A DNA stretch of 5,504 nt, from positions 1-5,504 of the forward strand of contig DGUE01000181.1 in assembly GCA_002393895.1 (NCBI GenBank), read 5' to 3'. Made by a program: the position numbers and the translations under genes. The DNA is from Bacteroidales bacterium UBA4318. GTDB lineage: Bacteria > Bacteroidota > Bacteroidia > Bacteroidales > UBA932. The notes under the pieces are model-generated. The model was not told the origin of the DNA. It saw only the letters and a list, made by a program, of their open reading frames with translations, and made no database searches. Below, piece after piece: positions 1-5,504 of this stretch (the first letter of the stretch is position 1; each line of letters begins with the position of its first letter).

Positions 1-2088
1 GAGGTCAAGGACGGCCTGAGCGTGCGCGGCGGTTTCCCCGTGGAGCAGAAGAAGATGACCCAGTGGCAGCTCCGCGTGTCGGCCTATGCCGGCCGCCTGC
101 TGGATTCGCTCGAGAAGCTCGACTGGACGGACTCCCTCAAGGAGATGCAGCGCAACTGGATCGGTCGCTCCGAGGGCACGGAGATGGTCTTCAACACCAT
201 CTGTGACGGCCGCGAGATGCCGGTCACGATCTTCACCACCCGCGTGGACACGATCTACGGCGTGACCTTCATGGTCCTGGCCCCGGAGAGCGACCTGGTG
301 CCGCAGCTGACGGCCGCCGACCGTAAGGCCGAGGTGGAGGAGTACCTCAAATACGTGAAGAAGAAGACCGAGCGCGAGCGCATCGCCGAGACAAAGACCG
401 TCACCGGCGTGTTCTCCGGCGCCTACGGCATCAACCCCGTCACGGGGCAGAAGGTGCCGGTCTGGATTTCCGAGTACGTCCTCGCGGGCTACGGCACCGG
501 CGCCATCATGGCGGTCCCTGCCCACGACAGCCGCGACTATGCATTTGCAAAGAAGTTCGGCCTGCCCATCATCCCGCTCATAGAAGGCGCGGACGTGAGC
601 GAGCAGAGCTTCGATGCAAAAGAAGGCGTGATGATCAATTCCGGCTTCCTTAACGGAATGAACGTGAAGGATGCCATTGAGGCAGCCAAGGACTATGTGG
701 AAGCCCACGGCCTCGGCCATCGCAAAACCAACTACCGCCTTCGCGATGCCATTTTCAGCCGCCAGCGCTACTGGGGCGAGCCTTTCCCCATCTACTACAA
801 GGATGGAATCGCTACTCCGGTGCCAGATGAGGATCTGCCTTTGCTCCTTCCCGAAATCGAATCCTATAAATCCAAGAATGGTGAACCCCCGCTTGCGCGC
901 GCTAAAGACTGGACATACAACGGACATCCCCTCGAGACCAGCACCATGCCCGGTTTTGCCGGTTCCAGCGCTTACTATCTCCGTTATATGGATCCCCATA
1001 ACGACAGGGCTCTTGTGAGCGCAGAGGCAGACAAGTACTGGCGCAACGTGGATCTCTACGTCGGCGGCACCGAACACGCTACGGGTCACCTGATCTATTC
1101 CAGATTCTGGAACAAGTTCCTCTACGACCTTGGCTATGTCTGCGAGGACGAACCTTTCCGCAAACTTGTCAACCAGGGCATGATACAGGGCCGTTCCAAC
1201 TTCGTATATCGCGTGGTCGGCACCAACAAGTTCGTCTCCCTCGGCCTCAAAGACCAGTACGATACCACGGAGATACATGTGGACATCAATCTGGTGCGGA
1301 ACGACAAACTCGACCTCGAGGCATTCAAGGCCTGGAGGCCTGAGTACAACGATGCCGAATTCATCCTCGAGAACGGCGAATACATCTGCGGATGGGCGGT
1401 TGAAAAGATGAGTAAGAGCATGTTCAATGTGGTGAATCCTGACGATATCTGCGAAAGCTATGGTGCAGATACACTGAGGCTTTACGAGATGTTCCTGGGG
1501 CCCGTGGAGCAGAGCAAGCCCTGGGATACCAAGGGTATCGACGGCGTGAACCGCTTCCTTCGCAAGTTCTGGAGGCTGTTCTACGACAGGGAGACCTTCC
1601 TTGTGTCCGACAAGCCCGCCAGCCCTGCCGAGCTGAAGGCCTTGCACAAGCTGATAGGCAAGGAACAGGAAGACATCGAGGCCTTCTCTTACAACACCAC
1701 CATCAGCGCATTCATGATTGCGCTTAACGAACTCACGGAGCTTAAGTGCTGCTCCCGAGAGGTGCTGGAACCTCTGGTGGTGCTGCTTTCTCCCTTCGCC
1801 CCCCATATTGCCGAAGAGCTCTGGGAAGCCCTTGGCCACACAAGCAGTGTCACTACTGCGGCATTCCCCGAATATAAGCCTGAACTGACGGTTGAGGACA
1901 GCGTGACTTATCCGGTGTCTTTCAACGGAAAGACCAGGTTCACCGTTGATATGCCTAAGAATGCCGCTCCCGCCGAAGTCGAGGCTCAGATACGGGCTAT
2001 GGAGCAGACTGCCAAGTGGGTCGGCAGCCAGAATATAGTCAAAGTTATAGTCGTTCCTGGCAGAATTGTCAATATCGTATTGAAATGA
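1..2088 (+). CDS. leuS: Leucyl-tRNA synthetase, C-terminal 695 codons (5' end outside window)
   Basis: This class I synthetase charges tRNA-Leu with leucine in the cytoplasm and hydrolyses mischarged products. The frame is open from base 1, so the GTG at 22 is not a start; roughly 200-250 N-terminal residues with the HIGH motif are missing. Numbering from base 1, the CP1 editing domain is visible with its threonine motif TTRVDT (79-84) and [12 protein letters not shown] (171-182), where D176 matches the editing aspartate of the family. RQRYWGEP (254-261) returns to the catalytic core, and KMSKS is at 469-473 (bases 1405-1419). The segment at 400-468 before KMSKS resembles Bacteroidales LeuRS. 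The helical anticodon-binding domain includes [13 protein letters not shown], and the protein ends in the family-typical [11 protein letters not shown]. The stop overlaps the next start as ATGA. Codon usage changes sharply near base 540 (see findings). Identity is secure. Confidence 0.97.
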   Translation, partial: EVKDGLSVRGGFPVEQKKMTQWQLRVSAYAGRLLDSLEKLDWTDSLKEMQRNWIGRSEGTEMVFNTICDGREMPVTIFTTRVDTIYGVTFMVLAPESDLVPQLTAADRKAEVEEYLKYVKKKTERERIAETKTVTGVFSGAYGINPVTGQKVPVWISEYVLAGYGTGAIMAVPAHDSRDYAFAKKFGLPIIPLIEGADVSEQSFDAKEGVMINSGFLNGMNVKDAIEAAKDYVEAHGLGHRKTNYRLRDAIFSRQRYWGEPFPIYYKDGIATPVPDEDLPLLLPEIESYKSKNGEPPLARAKDWTYNGHPLETSTMPGFAGSSAYYLRYMDPHNDRALVSAEADKYWRNVDLYVGGTEHATGHLIYSRFWNKFLYDLGYVCEDEPFRKLVNQGMIQGRSNFVYRVVGTNKFVSLGLKDQYDTTEIHVDINLVRNDKLDLEAFKAWRPEYNDAEFILENGEYICGWAVEKMSKSMFNVVNPDDICESYGADTLRLYEMFLGPVEQSKPWDTKGIDGVNRFLRKFWRLFYDRETFLVSDKPASPAELKALHKLIGKEQEDIEAFSYNTTISAFMIALNELTELKCCSREVLEPLVVLLSPFAPHIAEELWEALGHTSSVTTAAFPEYKPELTVEDSVTYPVSFNGKTRFTVDMPKNAAPAEVEAQIRAMEQTAKWVGSQNIVKVIVVPGRIVNIVLK

Positions 2089-3023
2089 AAAAGAAAAGCA
2101 AAGTAGGAAGCGTCCTGATAGACTATCTCGTGATGACGATAGGCGTGCTTCTCGTCACCGTCGCATGGGAGTGCTTCATGATTCCCAACGGAATGTCCGC
2201 AGGGGGTCTGATGGGTCTCTGCACCGTTATCGAATATGCCACAGGCGGGGCTATCATCGCGTCTTATTCCTACACGGTTATCAACATCGCTCTGATTCTC
2301 ATTGCAATCTGGGCATTTGGCATAGGCTTTGGCTTCCGCACGTTGTATTGCATCGGCATGCAGGCGCTTGCGCTGAAACTGTTTGCCGGTCTGGACTTCC
2401 TTCAGGCTGTGCCCGGAAACTTCCTTTACATACACGACAGGGTCATGATTCCGGTGATTGCGGGTGTGCTCGAGGCAGTCGGTATAGGGCTTACCATACG
2501 CAAGGGCGGCAGCACCGGCGGCACGGATATTATCGCGCTGATGGTGAACAAGTTCTGGCCGATATCGCTCAGCCAGATGTTCCTGGTTACCGACTTCATC
2601 ATCATCACCAGCATCCTCTTCCTGCCCGGGAAGGTCTTCGGGGACATGGTATATGGTTATATCATGATGGCGGCATATGCGGCAGTGATAGATTTCGTGG
2701 TCGTAGGCGACAGGGGAGCCGTGCAGTTGCTGGTGTTCTCTTCCCGCAATGGCGAAATAGCCGACTATATTATCAATAAGATGGAGCGTGGCGTGACTGT
2801 GCTGAAGGCAATAGGCTGGTATACGAAAATAGAGAAGGATGTGCTCCTTCTTCTGATGAGGCGTAACGAGGTTCCCGAAGTGTCCAGGGTAATCAAAGAG
2901 CTGGACAACAGGGCGTTTATGACAGTCAATCCCGTCGGTGGGGTATATGGCGAAGGTTTCGAAGAAATAAAAGCCGGTATTACCGGAAGAAAGAAGAAAA
3001 AAGATGGTGAAGATAAAAACTAG
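2085..3023 (+). CDS. YitT-family membrane protein, first of a tandem pair
   Basis: This is a 312-residue integral membrane protein of the YitT family (DUF161 membrane part followed by a cytosolic DUF2179 domain); the biochemical role of the family is not established. Hydrophobic segments lie near residues 9-33, 61-80, 83-102, 119-139, 164-182 and 188-207. The family signature GGSTGGTD is at 141-148, and the soluble C-terminal domain spans about 222-296 with RGVTVL and GGVYGEGF. I chose the ATG at 2085 because MKKKSK leads directly into the first helix and the ATG shares bases with the leuS stop (ATGA), which implies translational coupling. An ATG 69 bases upstream would only add residues encoded inside leuS. 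The C-terminus is a lysine-rich tail, [12 protein letters not shown], whose purine-rich codons also form the leader of the next gene. Family assignment is firm; function is unknown. Confidence 0.92.
   Translation: MKKKSKVGSVLIDYLVMTIGVLLVTVAWECFMIPNGMSAGGLMGLCTVIEYATGGAIIASYSYTVINIALILIAIWAFGIGFGFRTLYCIGMQALALKLFAGLDFLQAVPGNFLYIHDRVMIPVIAGVLEAVGIGLTIRKGGSTGGTDIIALMVNKFWPISLSQMFLVTDFIIITSILFLPGKVFGDMVYGYIMMAAYAAVIDFVVVGDRGAVQLLVFSSRNGEIADYIINKMERGVTVLKAIGWYTKIEKDVLLLLMRRNEVPEVSRVIKELDNRAFMTVNPVGGVYGEGFEEIKAGITGRKKKKDGEDKN
2505..2551 (+). repeat. Direct repeat copy 1 (YitT signature block)
   Basis: These 47 bases match 3424-3470 at 44 positions, beginning with a 20-base perfect match. They encode the GGSTGGTD signature and the residues after it, up to the N of VNK. 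All three differences fall at third codon positions; two are silent and one changes Met to Ile. The similarity drops at both edges. Confidence 0.85.
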
Positions 3024-3936
3024 CATCGGCACCCTTATCAAGGAGTATTCCATGATCACGTTCGGCATTCTGCTCTACGTGCTGGGATGGAGTATCTTCC
3101 TGGTTTCCAACAATCTCGTGGGCGGGGGTGTCACCGGTCTCTCTGCAATCCTGCAGTATGCTACCCACGGCGTCATCAAGATAGGTTATTCCTATTTTAC
3201 CATCAACGTAGGCCTCATCATCGCCGCGCTTTTCGTCCTGGGCTTCGGTTTTGGCTGGAAGACAATCTATGCCACCGTGCTCGCATCCGTCGGCCTGAAC
3301 GTGTTCCAGACTATTATCCCAGCCGATTTCATCCAGGCGATTGCTCTCGATAACGGCAAACTGATGAGTACCATCATGGGCGGCATCATGACGGGTGCCG
3401 GAATAGGCTTCACGATGGTGGCAGGCGGCAGCACCGGCGGCACTGATATCATCGCGCTGATAGTGAACAAATACCGCAATGTGTCCCCGGGGCGCCTGAT
3501 TCTCTACATGGACGTGGTGATCATCCTCTCGTCGCTGCTGGTTCCTTCCTACAAGCCGGACGGGGAGTTGATGCCTTTCGTGGAGAAACTTACCACCGTG
3601 GTATATGGTTTCATCCTGATCACCATCAACAGCACCGTGCTGGATCTGGTTATTTCCGGTTCCCGCCAGAGCGTGCAGCTGTTCATCCTCTCCAAGCATT
3701 ATGCTGATATCGCCGATGCCATCACCCACGACCTCCACAGGGGGGTGACCGTGCTGGACGGCAAGGGATGGTACACCAAGGAAAACACCGAGGTGCTGAT
3801 GGTGCTCACACGCAAGGCGGACCTGAACCTGCTGCTTCGTTACGTCAAGACGATAGATCCCGATGCATTCCTGTCAGTTTCCTCTGTGACAGGAGTTTAT
3901 GGCAAGGGCTTCGATGTGATAAAGAAGAAAATGTAG
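3004..3936 (+). CDS. YitT-family membrane protein, second of a tandem pair
   Basis: A 310-residue paralogue of the preceding protein, with the same architecture. Hydrophobic segments lie near residues 14-34, 63-81, 86-104, 121-140, 165-181 and 197-217. The GGSTGGTD signature sits at 141-148, exactly the register of the first copy. A DUF2179-like soluble domain covers about 232-307, with RGVTVLDGKGWYT and TGVYGKGF. The ATG at 3004 lies 20 bases inside the upstream gene and follows a purine-rich stretch (2985-3003, containing GGAAGA), so reinitiation or coupled translation is likely. It retains the loop NNLVGGGVTG after the first helix, where the first copy reads [10 protein letters not shown], so the two are clearly diverged. 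The pair may form a hetero-oligomer; that is inference from gene order. The unit ends at the terminator about 60 bases downstream. Substrate and role are unknown. Confidence 0.92.
   Translation: MVKIKTSIGTLIKEYSMITFGILLYVLGWSIFLVSNNLVGGGVTGLSAILQYATHGVIKIGYSYFTINVGLIIAALFVLGFGFGWKTIYATVLASVGLNVFQTIIPADFIQAIALDNGKLMSTIMGGIMTGAGIGFTMVAGGSTGGTDIIALIVNKYRNVSPGRLILYMDVVIILSSLLVPSYKPDGELMPFVEKLTTVVYGFILITINSTVLDLVISGSRQSVQLFILSKHYADIADAITHDLHRGVTVLDGKGWYTKENTEVLMVLTRKADLNLLLRYVKTIDPDAFLSVSSVTGVYGKGFDVIKKKM
3424..3470 (+). repeat. Direct repeat copy 2 (YitT signature block)
   Basis: Second copy of the 47-base block, offset by 919 bases from the first and in the same reading frame and residue register (from residue 141). 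It derives from the duplication of the gene, kept or re-homogenised over this motif. Confidence 0.85.
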
Positions 3937-3994
3937 GTTTGCAGGGTGGGTTCCGTCTTTTTCGTACGGCAAACTTTTAATTAGGTTTTTACCC

Positions 3995-4025
3995 CCGCTT
4001 CGGACTACCTCCGGAGCGGTTTTTT
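3995..4025 (+). terminator. Intrinsic (rho-independent) terminator after the second YitT gene
   Basis: CCGCTTCGG (3995-4003) pairs with CCGGAGCGG (4011-4019) as a nine-pair GC-rich stem with one G-T wobble and a seven-base loop. It is followed at once by six T (4020-4025), then G and four more T. It lies 58 bases past the stop of the upstream gene and 37 bases before the next start, so it should separate the leuS-YitT unit from the regulator gene. There is no A-run before the stem, so it looks one-directional. Confidence 0.9.
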
Positions 4026-4048
4026 GTTTTATCTTGTCCGGTGATAAC

Positions 4049-4066
4049 ATGAAAGTAAAGAAATGA
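4049..4066 (+). promoter_or_regulatory. Possible five-codon leader ORF coupled to the regulator start
   Basis: An ATG at 4049 opens a five-codon frame (M K V K K) whose TGA at 4064-4066 overlaps the regulator ATG at 4063 as ATGA. The arrangement could place ribosomes at the regulator start, or simply be chance in an A-rich leader. No recognisable Shine-Dalgarno site or Bacteroidetes-type promoter (TTG with TAnnTTTG at usual spacing) was found between the terminator and the start. Confidence 0.2.
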
Positions 4067-5124
4067 AAAAAATCATCACCGTTCATCTTATCTTAAGGGT
4101 AATCCCTGTCGCACTCCTTGCCCTCCTCATCCTTCTGGACTTTTCTTCCCGCCCTTCGGACGGGAGGGAGATACGTTTTTGCTGCTACCTGCTTGCCTCG
4201 GCTGTCATATATATAGCGTACCCGCTCACGCGCGACGACCCGGCGCAGTCCCTGCGTTTCTGCACCGTGTGCTCTCTGTATTACGTGTGCGCCTGCCTGC
4301 TGCTTGATGGGAACAGGACGGTAGATTACCTCTTTATCCTGCCTTCTGTAGGCTTCACGATGGCATATATGGCTGAATGCCTGAGCAGCAAATACAGGGA
4401 ACCATCGGAAATATTCCGCAAGGATGCCTCTTGGTGCTGCGCAGAAGAAGATTCCAGGACCCTTTATTCTCTCGTTGTCATAGTCTTTGCCCTGGCCTTG
4501 ACCGTAATCCATCATGAGCAGGCGGGGGCTCAGGCAGGCCTGATGGCGGCCTTTCTCCTCCTTGGACTGAACGTGGCCCTGCATTACCGCGCATACACGG
4601 GCAGGACCTTGATGATCAGCGGCAGGAAAGAGCGAAGGATACAGACTATACTGCTCTCTAACGGCCGCTTTTCGGATATTGTGCCGGAAGTGGATAATGC
4701 TATACTCACCAAGGCCTACAGGCGCATAGAGCAGTTCATGAGGGACCATAAACCCTATCTGGATGACAGGTTTACCTTGGAGAAAATGGCGGATAACCTC
4801 AAACTGAACAAGGTTTACATCAGCCGGGCCATAAACAAGTTCACGTCAAAAAACTTCCGTCAGTATGTGAACTGGCACCGGGTGCTCTATTCGGTGGAAC
4901 TGATGAGGGCCGACCCCTGGCTGAAGGTGATAGAACTTGCATTCATGTCCGGTTTCCACTCCCAGGTGACCTACAACATGTGCTTCAAGGTATTCATGGA
5001 CGAGACTCCGTCCGATATGATCTCCCGCCTCAGGCTCCAAAAACCCCGGCCGGAACCTTCCAGGATTGAGGTAAAGCTGCCTCCAGATGAAGTTGTTCCT
5101 TCTTCACGGGGTGAAGAAAAGTGA
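4063..5124 (+). CDS. Membrane-anchored AraC-family transcriptional regulator
   Basis: A 353-residue protein with about six hydrophobic helices (near 7-26, 38-55, 64-82, 87-105, 133-150, 157-176), then a basic linker (RKERR, 188-192) and a C-terminal AraC/HTH_18 domain at roughly 236-322. The first helix-turn-helix is about 239-260 (LEKMADNLKLNKVYISRAIN) and the second about 288-319, ending with the AraC-type TPSDM. There is no obvious sensor, kinase or receiver domain, so any signal would have to be read by the membrane part or by a partner; this is inference. The last 30 residues are proline- and charge-rich, outside the HTH domain, and encoded opposite the pseudouridine synthase gene. Many cysteines occur in the membrane part (C40, C41, C67, C70, C76, C78). 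The ATG at 4063 places the first helix almost at the N-terminus. Targets cannot be deduced; no divergent partner gene is present. Confidence 0.88.
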   Translation: MKKIITVHLILRVIPVALLALLILLDFSSRPSDGREIRFCCYLLASAVIYIAYPLTRDDPAQSLRFCTVCSLYYVCACLLLDGNRTVDYLFILPSVGFTMAYMAECLSSKYREPSEIFRKDASWCCAEEDSRTLYSLVVIVFALALTVIHHEQAGAQAGLMAAFLLLGLNVALHYRAYTGRTLMISGRKERRIQTILLSNGRFSDIVPEVDNAILTKAYRRIEQFMRDHKPYLDDRFTLEKMADNLKLNKVYISRAINKFTSKNFRQYVNWHRVLYSVELMRADPWLKVIELAFMSGFHSQVTYNMCFKVFMDETPSDMISRLRLQKPRPEPSRIEVKLPPDEVVPSSRGEEK

Positions 5125-5504
5125 TGCTGTGCGCCTGCAGGCAGATGCCGCCGTCCGGGTTTGAACGGGGTGCGCCGTATTTCAGGTCTCCTTTGATGCA
5201 GCAACCCATATGAGAGAGCTGGCAGCGGATCTGGTGGTGCCGGCCAGTGAGCAGTTCAACCTCCAGCAGATGATAGCGGTCGGTGTCGCCGATGTGGCGG
5301 TAGCGAAGCCTGGCAAGTTTGGCCTTCGGCCCCGGCTTGCGGGTAATGAAACTCTTGTTCAGGCGCTCGTTGCGCTCCATCCAGTCTTCCAGCAGCCCTT
5401 CCGGCTCTGCGGGCGCAGCGCAGCATAGCGCCAGATAGGTCTTGTGCACTTCGCCGTCCCGGAACATGGCATTCAGCCTCTCCAGCGCCTTGGAAGTCTT
5501 GGCG
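5030..5504 (-). CDS. RluA-family RNA pseudouridine synthase, C-terminal 157 codons (5' end outside window)
   Basis: This enzyme family converts specific uridines in rRNA or tRNA to pseudouridine. The minus-strand frame is open to the window edge, reading AKTSKALERLNAMFRDGEV, so the ATG at 5467 is internal. By family comparison the catalytic HRLD motif lies just beyond the edge and about 70-80 residues are missing. Visible family blocks are VHKTYLAL, LLEVELLTGRHHQIRCQL (the TGRHHQIR part near 5222-5248), GCCIKGDLKYGAPRSNPDGG, and HPVKKE (5096-5113) close to the C-terminus. The whole resembles compact Bacteroidales RluA-type enzymes of about 220-230 residues without an S4 domain, though the missing N-terminus prevents certainty. 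The target site (RluA, RluC or RluD type) cannot be assigned. The 3' end overlaps the regulator gene by 95 bases in antisense, and no minus-strand terminator is apparent after the stop. Confidence 0.93.
   Translation of the reverse strand, partial: AKTSKALERLNAMFRDGEVHKTYLALCCAAPAEPEGLLEDWMERNERLNKSFITRKPGPKAKLARLRYRHIGDTDRYHLLEVELLTGRHHQIRCQLSHMGCCIKGDLKYGAPRSNPDGGICLQAHSITFLHPVKKEQLHLEAALPQSWKVPAGVFGA

Noticed and set aside
2016..2084. Upstream ATG in frame with the first YitT gene, adding 23 residues.
   Set aside because: The extra residues lie within conserved leuS coding sequence and look unlike a membrane-protein N-terminus; the ATG at 2085 gives the usual start just before helix 1.
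1986..3068. Long open frame (about 360 codons) on the minus strand opposite the leuS end and the first YitT gene.
   Set aside because: Its histidine- and aspartate-rich composition is that of an antisense shadow, it shows no family motifs, and it lies fully opposite well-supported genes.
2980..3738. Open frame of about 252 codons on the minus strand opposite the second YitT gene.
   Set aside because: Same low-complexity His/Asp/Glu pattern, no domain recognised, and a clear gene lies on the other strand.
3937..3974. Inverted repeat GTTTGC (3937-3942) with GCAAAC (3969-3974) followed by TTTT, a possible first terminator.
   Set aside because: Only six pairs with a 26-base loop; the strong hairpin at 3995-4025 is the better candidate.
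4030..4037. TATCTTGT, similar to the Bacteroidetes -7 element TAnnTTTG.
   Set aside because: Two of the key bases differ and no TTG element sits 19-21 bases upstream, where the terminator hairpin lies.
4093..4749. Open frame of about 218 codons on the minus strand opposite the membrane part of the regulator.
   Set aside because: No recognisable motif; the plus-strand frame has coherent helices and joins an AraC domain.
5100..5118. Perfect eight-pair palindrome (TTCTTCAC, GGG loop, GTGAAGAA) near the regulator stop, resembling a bidirectional terminator.
   Set aside because: No T-run follows on either strand, and the bases encode the family-conserved HPVKKE motif of the minus-strand gene, which by itself accounts for much of the palindrome.

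Overview
The window reads as part of a Bacteroidota chromosome, most likely order Bacteroidales from a gut or animal-associated source. The leucyl-tRNA synthetase segment before KMSKS, the RluA-type pseudouridine synthase and the membrane-anchored AraC-type regulator all resemble Bacteroidales versions. The intergenic and overlapping starts have A-rich leaders rather than strong Shine-Dalgarno sites, which also fits. Base composition is moderately GC-rich. This placement rests on recalled family resemblance, not a database search. There are no mobile elements, CRISPR arrays, tRNA or rRNA genes visible.

Layout. Bases 1-2088 (+) are the C-terminal 695 codons of leuS; its N-terminus, with the HIGH motif, lies before the window. 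Two tandem genes for YitT-family membrane proteins follow (2085-3023 and 3004-3936, +). The first overlaps the leuS stop as ATGA, and the second starts 20 bases inside the first. The three genes therefore look like one transcriptional and translational unit, closed by a clear intrinsic terminator at 3995-4025. After it comes a separate gene for a regulator with about six membrane helices and a C-terminal AraC-type DNA-binding domain (4063-5124, +). On the minus strand the window ends with the 3' part of an RluA-family RNA pseudouridine synthase gene (5030-5504), cut by the window edge. Its last 95 bases overlap the end of the regulator gene tail to tail.

How the genes relate. leuS and the pseudouridine synthase are translation and RNA-modification housekeeping genes. 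The paired YitT proteins have no established biochemical function. Their keyed overlaps and identical motif register suggest a duplicated pair made together. The regulator follows a terminator and is probably expressed on its own; nothing in the sequence ties it to a target gene.

The points most worth a second look are an abrupt codon-usage change inside leuS near base 540, a 47-base near-identical block shared by the two YitT genes, the coupled YitT pair, and the antisense gene-end overlap at 5030-5124. I do not see a clearly new biological system here; these are local oddities in an otherwise ordinary chromosomal region.
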